Of a stretch of DNA of 64,000 nt, positions 8,124-17,197 are shown one piece after another. Made by a program: the position numbers and the translations under genes. The DNA lies in assembly GCF_009829075.1 (NCBI RefSeq), contig NZ_WUQZ01000013.1, forward strand, positions 31,529 through 95,528, in the 5' to 3' direction. The stretch comes from Sphingobacterium composti. Its GTDB lineage: Bacteria > Bacteroidota > Bacteroidia > Sphingobacteriales > Sphingobacteriaceae. The first letter of the stretch is position 1; each line of letters starts with the position of its first letter. The notes beneath the pieces were generated by a model. It made no database searches. It was not told where the DNA came from and saw only the letters and a program-made list of their open reading frames with translations.

Positions 8124-9269
8124 ATGCAATTCAGAGATATAATAGGACATCAAGAGGTAAAGAATCATCTGATTAATTCGGTTAAAAACAATCGAGTAAG
8201 TCATGCTCAGCTGTTTCTAGGCCCCGAAGGTTCTGGTTCTTTGGCTCTTGCAATTGCCTATGCTCAATATATAAATTGTCAGAATAAGCAAGAGAATGAT
8301 AGCTGCGGAGAATGTAGCTCATGTCACAAATATCAACGATTTATTCATCCTGACTTGCACTTTTCTTATCCTTTTTATCCTTCAAAAGACACGGCGGTTG
8401 CCATTGATGTATTGCAAGAATGGAGAGAAGGAATTAGCAAAAACCCTTATTTGGGGCTCGACTATTGGCGTGAACAATTAGACGCAGGAAATAAACAGGC
8501 AAATATTCCTATCAAAGAAGTACACGATATTATCAAAAAATTAAGCTTAAAGGCTTTCGAGGCAGAGTATAAAGTATTGATTATGTGGCTTCCAGAATAT
8601 TTAGACAAAGAAGGAAATGCTTTGTTGAAGCTCATTGAAGAACCGCCTGCCAAAACGCTATTTCTACTCGTAGCAGAAAATCAGGAAAAAATATTAAGTA
8701 CAATTATTTCTCGTACACAATTGGTCAAAATCAACAAAATTGGTCACGACGAAATAAAAAACTACCTAATAGAGCAACATCATTTAGAAAATTCAGTAGC
8801 CAACGAAATTGCTTTCATCGCGGATGGCAATATACAGGAAGCCTTAAATGTTCTTTCTCATCAAGAGCATAATAGTAATTTTGTGACGTTCGTAGAATGG
8901 ATGCGTGCTATTGTGACCGATAGAGGTGCTGAATTAATGAAACTTACGGATGATAATCTTTCCAAATTAGGACGTGAAAATCAAAAAAGTTTCTTACTTT
9001 ATGCTATTAATATGATTCGACAAATCATGTTGATGCAGCAAGGCTTGCGAAGTTTAGTATTTTTGAAAGAAGAGGAACTCAAATTTGTCGAAAAATTTAG
9101 TGAATTATACCTATTTGAACAATTGACAGAAGCTATCGATTTGTTAGAAAAAACACATTATGGCATCGAAAGAAATGGTAATCCTAAAATATTATTTTTA
9201 GATTTATCTTTGCAATTAGTTTTATTGTTCAAATATCAAACGTTCCCAAAAGGGACTCAATATATATAG
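8124..9269 (+). CDS. holB: DNA polymerase III delta' subunit
   Basis: HolB is the clamp-loader delta' subunit, which helps place the DnaN ring on primed DNA. The 381-residue protein has the N-terminal AAA+ block IIGHQEVKNHLINSV, HAQLFLGPEGSGSLALA in the P-loop position (degenerate, as expected for the ATPase-inactive delta'), and a zinc-binding cluster of four cysteines near residues 52-67 (C...CGECSSC). LIEEPPAKTLFLLV and SRTQ blocks are typical. It is followed after 10 bases by a ricT-like gene, a pairing also known from Firmicutes. Confidence 0.93.
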   Translation: MQFRDIIGHQEVKNHLINSVKNNRVSHAQLFLGPEGSGSLALAIAYAQYINCQNKQENDSCGECSSCHKYQRFIHPDLHFSYPFYPSKDTAVAIDVLQEWREGISKNPYLGLDYWREQLDAGNKQANIPIKEVHDIIKKLSLKAFEAEYKVLIMWLPEYLDKEGNALLKLIEEPPAKTLFLLVAENQEKILSTIISRTQLVKINKIGHDEIKNYLIEQHHLENSVANEIAFIADGNIQEALNVLSHQEHNSNFVTFVEWMRAIVTDRGAELMKLTDDNLSKLGRENQKSFLLYAINMIRQIMLMQQGLRSLVFLKEEELKFVEKFSELYLFEQLTEAIDLLEKTHYGIERNGNPKILFLDLSLQLVLLFKYQTFPKGTQYI

Positions 9270-9279
9270 AAAGAAAAAT

Positions 9280-10662
9280 ATGGGATGTGGCAGTTGCTCA
9301 TCTGGCGGAGGTTGTGGTACTAGCAGCAAATTAGGAACAGTACCTGCAGGCTGTAATAATAACGGTACCTGCATGACCAGCGGATGTAATAAATTAGATG
9401 TATATGACTGGCTTTCCGATATGGATTTGCCATCAAATTATAAACCATTCAATATAGTAGAAGTACGTTTCAAAGGATCGCGCAAAGATTACTTTGTCAA
9501 TACGGATAATATCTATCTTGAAATGGGCGAGATGGTCGTAGTAGAGCCTTCGACAGGAGGTTATGATATTGGACATGTGTCATTAACTGGTGAATTGGTT
9601 CGTCTTCAATTGAAGAAAAACAATGTCAACCCAGAGACCGTTGAGAAGAAAATCTACCGGAAGGCTAATGAAGCAGACGTCGCAAAATACAATGCAGCCA
9701 AAGAATTGGAATGGGAAACCATGCACAAAGCACGTAAATTAGCTTTGGATTTGGGTCTTTCCATGAAAATTTCTGATGTGGATTATCAAGGTGACAAGAC
9801 AAAAGCAACCTTCTACTACACAGCCGAAGGACGTGTCGATTTCCGTGAATTAATCAAAAAAATGGCCGAGGCATTTCGTATTCGTATTGAGATGCGTCAA
9901 ATTGGAATGCGTCAAGAAGCTAGTCGTTTAGGTGGTATTGGTTCTTGCGGTCGTGAATTATGTTGTTCGACTTGGTTGACAGATTTCAAAACTGTTTCTA
10001 CATCGGCGGCACGCTATCAAAACCTTTCATTGAACACTTTAAAACTTGCAGGTCAATGTGGTAAATTGAAATGTTGTCTTAACTACGAATTGGACAGTTA
10101 TATGGACGCATTAAAAGATATTCCAAACGATGTCGACCGTATAGAAACTCGAAACGGTGTCGCTTATTTGCAAAAAACAGACATCTTCAAAAAGATTATG
10201 TGGTTTTCTTATCCTGGTGCTGAAAGCTGGATTCCACTTCCTATTAATAAAGTGAAAGAGCTATCCGAAATTAATAAAAAAGGAGATAAACCAGATAGTC
10301 TTGATTTTGCTCCAGTTCAAAAAGAAGTCGCTAAACCTGTGATTTTGGATTACGAAAATGTTGTCGGACAAGATAGCTTGACAAGATTGGATGACAAATC
10401 CAAAAAACGCAAAAAGAAAAGACCAAAAGCAAAACAAGGAGCTGTAGGTAATAAGGCTGATAATGAGAGGTCGTTGCCTATTCAAAACACGAAAGAACAA
10501 AGACCCAGAAATACGCCAAAAGATCAGAAAAAGGTTAATAATGATGTAAAACCTATCGAGAATGCACAAAAGTCTCCTGAGCAAAAGAAAAAACGGAGAT
10601 TTAATAATAATCGAAATAGGAATAAATCAAACGATAATAAACAACACAGTGGTGGTGAATAA
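9280..10662 (+). CDS. ricT: PSP1-domain protein, RicT/YaaT-like
   Basis: A 460-residue PSP1-domain protein related to YaaT/RicT, which in Bacillus is part of an iron-sulfur RicAFT complex that influences RNA processing by RNase Y. The N-terminus is cysteine-rich (MGCGSCSSGGGCG, then CNNNGTC and SGCNK). The PSP1 core shows GSCGRELCCSTWL near residues 227-239 and GQCGKLKCCLNYEL near 258-271. The last 100 residues are lysine/asparagine-rich and low in complexity, suggesting a disordered RNA-binding tail. The function in Bacteroidota is inferred only from homology and the conserved holB neighbourhood. Confidence 0.88.
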   Translation: MGCGSCSSGGGCGTSSKLGTVPAGCNNNGTCMTSGCNKLDVYDWLSDMDLPSNYKPFNIVEVRFKGSRKDYFVNTDNIYLEMGEMVVVEPSTGGYDIGHVSLTGELVRLQLKKNNVNPETVEKKIYRKANEADVAKYNAAKELEWETMHKARKLALDLGLSMKISDVDYQGDKTKATFYYTAEGRVDFRELIKKMAEAFRIRIEMRQIGMRQEASRLGGIGSCGRELCCSTWLTDFKTVSTSAARYQNLSLNTLKLAGQCGKLKCCLNYELDSYMDALKDIPNDVDRIETRNGVAYLQKTDIFKKIMWFSYPGAESWIPLPINKVKELSEINKKGDKPDSLDFAPVQKEVAKPVILDYENVVGQDSLTRLDDKSKKRKKKRPKAKQGAVGNKADNERSLPIQNTKEQRPRNTPKDQKKVNNDVKPIENAQKSPEQKKKRRFNNNRNRNKSNDNKQHSGGE

Positions 10663-10685
10663 TTTCACCACCTATATTTTTTAGT

Positions 10686-11144
10686 ATGAAACGGTTTTTT
10701 ACATTGTTAGCTATATATTGTTGTGCTTCTTCTTGTACAACTGATGCTTATTTTGAAGAAAATAAAGAGATAGCAAATAGATCTTGGAATTACAATCAAA
10801 TACCTTCATTTGATATTAAAATTAATGATAAGACTGCCAAATATGATGTATTCATCAACTTAAGACATACTAATCTTTATGATTTTTCGAATATATATGT
10901 TCTTCTTCATGAGAAAGGAAATAGTTTAATAGATACTGCATATCGTAAAGAAATTAAACTCGCAGAACTAGACGGAAAATGGACAGGTAAATTATCAGGC
11001 TCTTTATATGAAATTCAATATTTAGCTAAATCTGATTTTGTGTTTCCCGATACTGGAACATACACCTTTGGTCTAGAACAAAACATGCGCGTAAACCCAT
11101 TACTTGAGGTTGCTGATGTCGGCATCAAAATCATTAAAAAATGA
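10686..11144 (+). CDS. gldH: Gliding motility lipoprotein GldH
   Basis: GldH is a lipoprotein needed for gliding and type IX secretion in Flavobacterium, and it is also found in non-gliding Bacteroidota. The 152-residue protein has a lipoprotein signal peptide ending in the lipobox ASSC, with TDAYFEENKEIANRSWNY just after it, and the family block FINLRHTNLYDFSNIYVLL near residues 56-74. It overlaps lpxK by four bases (ATGA). The holB-ricT-gldH-lpxK order suggests one operon. Confidence 0.92.
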   Translation: MKRFFTLLAIYCCASSCTTDAYFEENKEIANRSWNYNQIPSFDIKINDKTAKYDVFINLRHTNLYDFSNIYVLLHEKGNSLIDTAYRKEIKLAELDGKWTGKLSGSLYEIQYLAKSDFVFPDTGTYTFGLEQNMRVNPLLEVADVGIKIIKK

Positions 11145-12178
11145 TAATTCTACTGCGTTGGATACTACTACCTTTTACACTTATTTATCATAGTATAATT
11201 TGGCTGAGGAATCTTCTCTACGACAAAAAAATACTTAAAAGCAAGTCTTTCAAAACACCTATCATTGTAATTGGAAACCTTGCTATTGGTGGAACAGGCA
11301 AAAGTCCACTTACAGAATACCTCATAAGACTCTTAAAGGATAAGTATAAAATAGCTACGCTAAGTCGAGGATATGGTCGCAAAACAAAAGGTTTTAGGTA
11401 TGTTGATCTAAATTCTACAGCATTAGAAGTAGGGGATGAACCTCTACAGTTCAAATCAAAGTTTCCTGAAATAACTGTTGCTATTCAAGAGGATCGTTGT
11501 GCGGGAATTGAACAACTGCAAGATGATCATGAAGTTATTATTCTGGATGATGCATATCAGCATCGAAAATTGAATCCTGGATTTTCTATTCTCTTGTTTG
11601 ATTTCAACTCTTTAATGAAACCTATTCTTACGCTTCCCACTGGTGATTTCCGGGATGTTTTTTCTTCGACCAAAAGAGCAGATCTTATCATTATCACAAA
11701 ATGTCCAGAACACATCACAAGCAAGCAGAAAGAACATATAGAACATTTGATTAGAAAATATAATACTGCTCCAATTTTCTACACCAAGATCGCTTATGAT
11801 ACCCCATTAGATCCACAAGGAGAGTATTTAAAAGATAAACTTGAAAACAAAGAAATTGTTCTTTTTTGTGGCATAGCTAATCCAAAACCTTTGGTGGAAT
11901 ACCTTATCAATAAAGGTAATACCGTCAAACTGGTAAAATTTTCGGATCATTACAATTTTAAAACAACTGATTTTGATAGAATTAAGACAGAATTCGACGC
12001 ATTATCTTCTTCTAATAAAATAATTCTTACGACAGAGAAAGATATGCAACGCACCGACACAAGCTATTTTAATAACTATCCGTTATATTATATCCCAATT
12101 CATTTGCAATCTGCGGATCACCAACAAATCACTTTCGATCATTTTATTGAGAACTACATTTCTCAAAATTTAAATTAA
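11141..12178 (+). CDS. lpxK: Tetraacyldisaccharide 4'-kinase LpxK
   Basis: LpxK phosphorylates the 4' position of the lipid A disaccharide precursor at the inner membrane. The 345-residue protein starts with one hydrophobic membrane helix (residues 2-24), then the P-loop GNLAIGGTGKSPLTEYL near residues 45-61, SRGYGRKTKGF, GDEPLQF and the Walker-B-like ILDDAYQHRKL. Length matches the family. It is translationally coupled to gldH. Confidence 0.96.
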   Translation: MIILLRWILLPFTLIYHSIIWLRNLLYDKKILKSKSFKTPIIVIGNLAIGGTGKSPLTEYLIRLLKDKYKIATLSRGYGRKTKGFRYVDLNSTALEVGDEPLQFKSKFPEITVAIQEDRCAGIEQLQDDHEVIILDDAYQHRKLNPGFSILLFDFNSLMKPILTLPTGDFRDVFSSTKRADLIIITKCPEHITSKQKEHIEHLIRKYNTAPIFYTKIAYDTPLDPQGEYLKDKLENKEIVLFCGIANPKPLVEYLINKGNTVKLVKFSDHYNFKTTDFDRIKTEFDALSSSNKIILTTEKDMQRTDTSYFNNYPLYYIPIHLQSADHQQITFDHFIENYISQNLN

Positions 12179-12243
12179 ACTATTGTTTCATGCTTGCGTC
12201 TAAGGTCTATTATAAACTTAACATCAACAAAATTTTTGAACTT

Positions 12244-12648
12244 ATGAAAAGCATTATTACAGTTTTAGCATTAGTATTAAGCCTCGGACTTGCTAATGCA
12301 CAACAAGGTGGTCAACGTAAACAACGAAGCCCTGAAGAAATAGCCAAAATGCAAGTAGAGCGTTTGACCAAAGAACTTAATCTCTCAAAAACACAACAAG
12401 ATTCAATTCACAAATACATTTTGAGTTCCTCCACTGAGCAACAAAAGCTTTTTAAAGATAACGCTGTTAATTCTGGCAATCGTGAGGCTTACATGAAATC
12501 ATTTCAAGCATTACGTGAGAAACAGAATGTTAAGATTAAAACTTTCTTAAACGAAGAACAAATAAAAAAATATGATGAGCTGGCTAAACAACGAGGTCCA
12601 AGATCAGGAGGTCAAAGAGGCCAAAGTCCCAATAATTCCAATAACTAG
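12244..12648 (+). CDS. Small secreted Spy-like protein A
   Basis: A 134-residue exported protein with a signal peptide ending LGLANAQ. The mature part is basic and helical, with PEEIAKMQVERLTKELNLS and TFLNEEQIKKYDELAKQ, a pattern like the periplasmic Spy/LTXXQ or DUF4890 proteins of Bacteroidota. A longer reading begins 18 codons earlier, but only this ATG leaves a proper signal peptide. A terminator follows at 12670. The next gene encodes a related protein. The role is unknown; chaperone-like or metal-sensing functions are known for distant relatives. Confidence 0.75.
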   Translation: MKSIITVLALVLSLGLANAQQGGQRKQRSPEEIAKMQVERLTKELNLSKTQQDSIHKYILSSSTEQQKLFKDNAVNSGNREAYMKSFQALREKQNVKIKTFLNEEQIKKYDELAKQRGPRSGGQRGQSPNNSNN

Positions 12649-12669
12649 TTTAGTATATCTATCAATATT

Positions 12670-12705
12670 AAAAAGGGCTTATTTCGTGGAAATAAGCCCT
12701 TTTTT
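12670..12705 (+). terminator. Terminator after Spy-like gene A
   Basis: Arms aaaagggcttattt and aaataagccctttt around a five-base loop, followed by a T-run. Confidence 0.9.
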
Positions 12706-12821
12706 GTTAAAACATGTTAAATTGTAACAGAACAGATACAATAAACACAACATTTCACCCCTTTGACAGTTATAGTAGTGAATGAATTAATAATTGAGTA
12801 TACACATAAATTTTAAATGCT

Positions 12822-13214
12822 ATGAGAAAATTAATTTTAACAGGTCTGAGCTTTTTATTCGCAATTACATTAACATTTGCACAAGACGTAAATCCTGAAA
12901 CAAAAGCAAAACAAAAAGTTGATGAATTGACACAGGTATTGACATTAAATGAAGATCAACAAGCGGCTATATTTACTATCGTGTTGGAGAAAGTAAATGC
13001 GAAACAAGCTATTAAATCAGATACGACGTTGACAGCCGATGTTGCAAAACAACAAATTGACGCTACAAAAGCAGCTGCACATCAAAAGATTTCGGAACAA
13101 TTGAATGATGATCAAAAAATTGCTTTTGCTAAGTACCTCGAAGATCAACAAGGTAAAAAAGAAGAGGAGCAAGGACAACAACAGGAAGAGAATAACGAAG
13201 AAGGAAACAATTAA
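12822..13214 (+). CDS. Small secreted Spy-like protein B
   Basis: A 130-residue exported protein with a signal peptide ending LTFAQ. The mature part contains KQKVDELTQVLTLNEDQQ near residues 29-46 and KISEQLNDDQKIAFAKYL near 88-105, and ends in a low-complexity Glu/Gln/Asn tail. It resembles the preceding gene in length, layout and the helix-LNEDQQ motif, so the two are probably paralogues. Here the tail is strongly acidic, while the neighbour is basic. Own promoter and terminator are likely because hairpins flank it on both sides. Confidence 0.75.
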   Translation: MRKLILTGLSFLFAITLTFAQDVNPETKAKQKVDELTQVLTLNEDQQAAIFTIVLEKVNAKQAIKSDTTLTADVAKQQIDATKAAAHQKISEQLNDDQKIAFAKYLEDQQGKKEEEQGQQQEENNEEGNN

Positions 13215-13270
13215 AAACTCCCAATAATTTATTGCTATTTAGAATATCAATAATTTTTATTAATTACCCA

Positions 13271-13299
13271 AAAAGGCGGAAAATAAATTTCCGCCTTTT
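13271..13299. terminator. Bidirectional terminator between Spy-like gene B and dnaA
   Basis: A 12-bp stem (aaaaggcggaaa with tttccgcctttt) with A-rich and T-rich flanks sits between convergent genes, so it can serve both strands. Confidence 0.85.
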
Positions 13300-13325
13300 C
13301 TTTGTCACTAAATATAAAGCACTTT

Positions 13326-14753
13326 CTAAGAAGTTTTTAATTTCTTCTGAATGTCTTGGACATAAGTCTTGAACTTCTTGTCCGTTTCTATCAAATCCTC
13401 TACAGTTTGACAAGCATAGATAACAGTGGAGTGATCACGTCCCCCAAAGAAATTACCTATCGTCTTAAGCGAAGATTTAGTGTGATTCTTTGCTAAGTAC
13501 ATCGAGATTTGACGCGCTTGTACAATTTCACGCTTACGCACCTTAGATTTAACCATCTCTACTGGAACTTCAAAATACTCACAAACTAATTTCTGGATGT
13601 ATTCCATCGAAATTTCTTTATGTGTATTTTTCACAAAGTTCTTCAGCATAGATTTAGCGAGGTTCAAATCTATCTCTTTTTTGTTCAATGTAGATTGTGC
13701 TAACAACGATACCATCGCACCTTCTAATTCACGTACGCTGTTATCAATTTGTGTTGCTACATATTCTACTACAGCCTCTGGTAACTCAATACCATCAGAG
13801 TACATTTTCTTTTTCAAGATTGCCATTCTTGTTTCCAAATCAGGAACTTGAATATCGGCAGATAATCCCCATTTAAAACGGCTCAATAAGCGCTCCTCTA
13901 ATCCTGATAAATCCTTTGGCGCTTTGTCCGAAGTAAGGATAATCTGCTTACCAGACTGGTGCAAATGATTGAAAATGTGAAAGAAAATATCTTGTGTTTT
14001 TTCCTTACCAGCAAAGTTGTGTACGTCATCCATAATAATAACGTCCATAGCTTGATAAAAGTTCACAAAATCATTGATTGTATTATTTTTCAATGAATCT
14101 ACGAATTGCTGACAAAATTTTTCACAAGAGACATAGATGACTAATTTGTCTGGCAAATTTTTCTTAATCTCATTACCGATAGCTTGAGCTAAGTGCGTTT
14201 TACCTAAACCTACATCACCATATAGCATTAATGGGTTAAAAGAAGTTCCTCCCGGCTTATTCGCTACTGCGTATCCTGCTGAACGAGCCAGACGGTTACA
14301 CTCACCCTCAACAAAATTCTCAAATGTGTAATTTTGATTTAATTGTGGATCTACTTGTAGTTTCTTAAGTCCTGGAATGACAAAAGGGTTCTTTATATTT
14401 TTGTTTAATGCTACAGGGACAGGTATAGACTGCTTCTTACCTTCGGCACCATTTCCATTAGATGGTAGATTAGTAGTATAAGGCGTATTGGCAGATGACT
14501 TCTCTACTACAATATTATACTCCAATCTTCCTTGTTCACCTAAAAATTTCTTCACCGTCTTACGTAAGATACCTACGTAATGCTCCTCCAACCACTCGTA
14601 AAAAAATAAACTAGGCACTTGAATAGTTAAAACGTTTTCCTCCAATCGAACCGCTTTCACAGGCTCGAACCATGTCTTAAAACTTTGCGCAGGAATGTTG
14701 TCTTTAATCACTTGAAGACAATTATTCCAAACACTTGTATACGTTTTTTCCAT
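13326..14753 (-). CDS. dnaA: Chromosomal replication initiator DnaA
   Basis: DnaA binds 9-mer boxes at oriC and opens the DNA for replication. The 475-residue protein has domain I (residues 1-80), a polar linker, the AAA+ domain with Walker A YGDVGLGKTH at about 178-187, Walker B VIIMDDVHNF, and the C-terminal DNA-binding domain with the signature GGRDHSTVIYACQ. Length is typical. The neighbours are not the usual dnaN/recF but convergent small-protein genes and dxs. The 369-base gap upstream has two TTTTCCACA-type DnaA boxes, consistent with autoregulation. Confidence 0.99.
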   Translation of the reverse strand: MEKTYTSVWNNCLQVIKDNIPAQSFKTWFEPVKAVRLEENVLTIQVPSLFFYEWLEEHYVGILRKTVKKFLGEQGRLEYNIVVEKSSANTPYTTNLPSNGNGAEGKKQSIPVPVALNKNIKNPFVIPGLKKLQVDPQLNQNYTFENFVEGECNRLARSAGYAVANKPGGTSFNPLMLYGDVGLGKTHLAQAIGNEIKKNLPDKLVIYVSCEKFCQQFVDSLKNNTINDFVNFYQAMDVIIMDDVHNFAGKEKTQDIFFHIFNHLHQSGKQIILTSDKAPKDLSGLEERLLSRFKWGLSADIQVPDLETRMAILKKKMYSDGIELPEAVVEYVATQIDNSVRELEGAMVSLLAQSTLNKKEIDLNLAKSMLKNFVKNTHKEISMEYIQKLVCEYFEVPVEMVKSKVRKREIVQARQISMYLAKNHTKSSLKTIGNFFGGRDHSTVIYACQTVEDLIETDKKFKTYVQDIQKKLKTS

Positions 14754-15122
14754 TCTTAAATTGTTAATAACTTGATAACCAATTATTGATAAAAAAATTG
14801 TTTATAACTTTCCCTTTCAACGAAGATGACAAAAATTTTCGACCTAAAAAAGTGAAAGTATAAAAAAAATACACTTCATTGATATTCAATTAATTAAATG
14901 ATTTTTAAGTAATCAAAGGCTTATGTTTTGATGTCAAATCAAACTTTTCCACACTACTTTCATAACGTCAATATACATTAGAAATCAAAGTAATTCTTAC
15001 GGTTTATTTATTGGTCTGTGGAAAACTTTCTACACCTAAATTAAGTAATATTTTTCATAATATTAAAACAAAAAGAGCCACAAATTTTGTGGCTCTTCAA
15101 TTATATTTTTATGACTAAGCTA
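14754..15122. promoter_or_regulatory. AT-rich dnaA upstream region with DnaA-box-like sites
   Basis: This 369-base gap between dnaA and dxs is very AT-rich. It has TTTTCCACA at 14945-14953 and its inverse TGTGGAAAA at 15017-15025, each 8/9 to the DnaA box TTATCCACA. It could be the dnaA autoregulatory region or part of a bipartite origin. It lacks the perfect boxes seen in the nadA-nadB gap. The dxs terminator lies at its right end. Confidence 0.55.
15074..15096 (-). terminator. Terminator after dxs
   Basis: Arms agagccacaaa and tttgtggctct make an almost perfect palindrome, followed on the minus strand by a T-rich tract, 27 bases past the dxs stop codon. Confidence 0.85.
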
Positions 15123-17051
15123 TTATCCTACTTGAGATTGCGTAGGAAGTGTTTTAACCAATTTTTTGCACTCTTCAAAAATTCCTTTGGCATCGTAATT
15201 ACAAATACGCCAAAGTTCAGATTGCTCGCCATGTTCGACAATTTCATCAGGTATTCCTAATCGAATAACTTGAGCTGAGTAATTATTTTTTGCCATAAAT
15301 TCTAAAACAGCTGACCCGAAACCTCCTGGCAAGACACCATCCTCGACCGTGATGACTTTACTGAATTTTTGAAATACCTCATGTAACAAATCTTCGTCAA
15401 TTGGTTTAACAAAACGTATATCGTAATGCGCAGGATAAATTCCTTCTGTATTCAATTCAATTATAGCTTTACTAGCTTCATTACCTATATGACCTAGTGT
15501 TATTATAGCCACTTCTTCGCCATCAACTAATTTTCTACCTTTTCCGATAGGCAACGCTTTAAATCGACGCTTCCAATCTGGCATTACTCCATTTCCCCTA
15601 GGATATCGGATCACAAAAGGTCCCATATCATCCAATTGTGAAGTATACATCATATTACGTAGTTCTTCCTCATTCATTGGCGCTGCAATAGTCAAATTTG
15701 GAACACAACGCATAAACGCTACATCATAAGCACCATGGTGTGTAGGACCATCTGCACCTACCAACCCTGCACGATCCAAACAAAATACGACATTCAAATT
15801 CTGTAATGCTACATCATGTATCACTTGGTCATATGCTCGTTGCATAAAAGAAGAATAAATATTACAAAATGGCACTAATCCTTGTGTCGCTAACCCTGCA
15901 CTGAACGTCACAGCGTGTTGCTCTGCTATACCGACATCAAAAGCGCGGTCCGGCATAGCTTTCATCATGATATTCATTGAAGATCCACTAGGCATAGCTG
16001 GTGTTATTCCCATGATCTTATTATTAGCTTCAGCTAGCTCTACTAAAGTATGACCAAATACATCTTGGTACTTTGGCGGTTGTGGCCTTTCGTATACAGT
16101 TTTCTTGATTTCTCCTGTTATTTTATCAAATAGACCTGGAGCATGCCACTTTGTTTGATCTTTCTCTGCAAGTGAATATCCTTTACCCTTTACAGTAACC
16201 ACATGTAAAAGCTTAGGCCCACTTATATTTTTTAAATCTTCTAATGTCTTCGCTAATTTATTTACATCATGTCCATCGACAGGACCAAAGTATCTAAAAT
16301 TTAAAGACTCAAAGAGATTTGCATTTTTGAGCAACGTACCTTTTATGCTTTGTTCTATTTTTTTAGCCCATCCGTAAGCATCTGGGCCATTTTTGGAAAT
16401 TTTAGCTAGAATAGAAATTAATTCATCTCTGAATTTATTGTAGCTTTTCGAAGTGGTAATACTTGTCAAATATTCTTTTAATGCCCCCACATTCGGGTCA
16501 ATAGACATACAATTGTCATTCAAAATAACCAACAAGTTGGATTTCTCAATACCAGCATGATTCAATGCTTCGAAAGCCATACCTCCAGTCAAAGCTCCGT
16601 CTCCTATGATAGCGACATGCTGTCTATCTGTTTCGCCTTTATACGCAGATGCAACAGCCATACCTAACGCAGCAGATATAGAAGTAGAAGAATGACCTAC
16701 GCCGAAAGCGTCATATTCACTTTCTCCACGTTTTGGAAAACCCGAAATACCACCTAATATTCTATTCGTATGGAATTGTTCGCGACGACCTGTCAATATT
16801 TTGTGACCATAGGCTTGGTGACCAACGTCAAATACGATCTGATCATAAGGCGTATTCAACGTATAATGAAGAGCTACTGTCAGCTCTACGACACCCAAGC
16901 TTGCCGCAAAATGACCACCGTTGACAGAAACTATATCAATAATGAACTGTCTGAGCTCTTTACAAACCTCTTCTAAATCCGATTCTTTAAGCTTTCGCAA
17001 ATCCGAAGGATAAAGAATGTTTTTTAAAAGTGCTCCTGCTTCTATTTGCAT
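15123..17051 (-). CDS. dxs: 1-deoxy-D-xylulose-5-phosphate synthase
   Basis: Dxs condenses pyruvate and glyceraldehyde 3-phosphate with thiamine diphosphate, the first step of the MEP isoprenoid pathway. The 642-residue protein has VNGGHFAASLGVVELTVALH, FDVGHQAYGHKILTGR, the ThDP motif GDGALTGGMAFEALNHAG near residues 150-167, and the transketolase-type C-terminal part with GADGPTHHGAYD and PRGNG. Length is typical. It stands alone with its own terminator and a -7 box 37 bases upstream. Confidence 0.98.
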   Translation of the reverse strand: MQIEAGALLKNILYPSDLRKLKESDLEEVCKELRQFIIDIVSVNGGHFAASLGVVELTVALHYTLNTPYDQIVFDVGHQAYGHKILTGRREQFHTNRILGGISGFPKRGESEYDAFGVGHSSTSISAALGMAVASAYKGETDRQHVAIIGDGALTGGMAFEALNHAGIEKSNLLVILNDNCMSIDPNVGALKEYLTSITTSKSYNKFRDELISILAKISKNGPDAYGWAKKIEQSIKGTLLKNANLFESLNFRYFGPVDGHDVNKLAKTLEDLKNISGPKLLHVVTVKGKGYSLAEKDQTKWHAPGLFDKITGEIKKTVYERPQPPKYQDVFGHTLVELAEANNKIMGITPAMPSGSSMNIMMKAMPDRAFDVGIAEQHAVTFSAGLATQGLVPFCNIYSSFMQRAYDQVIHDVALQNLNVVFCLDRAGLVGADGPTHHGAYDVAFMRCVPNLTIAAPMNEEELRNMMYTSQLDDMGPFVIRYPRGNGVMPDWKRRFKALPIGKGRKLVDGEEVAIITLGHIGNEASKAIIELNTEGIYPAHYDIRFVKPIDEDLLHEVFQKFSKVITVEDGVLPGGFGSAVLEFMAKNNYSAQVIRLGIPDEIVEHGEQSELWRICNYDAKGIFEECKKLVKTLPTQSQVG

Positions 17052-17087
17052 ACCTTAAAATAAGTTTGAAAACAAGTTACAAAGTAA

Positions 17088-17095
17088 CAAATTTA
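17088..17095 (-). promoter_or_regulatory. -7 box TAAATTTG before dxs
   Basis: Perfect TAnnTTTG match on the minus strand, 36 bases before the dxs start. Confidence 0.45.
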
Positions 17096-17197
17096 TTCCT
17101 TTAACTATCGTATATATATACAAAAAACTAGTCCCAAAGTTTTAGTTTCACGTTAAAAAGAAATATTATTACTAAATGCGTATTTTTGATTCATTAT

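Noticed and set aside
10261..10584. Minus-strand hydrophobic frame resembling a membrane protein
   Set aside because: It is the complement of the lysine-rich ricT tail; AAA/AAG codons read as TTT/CTT give false hydrophobic residues.
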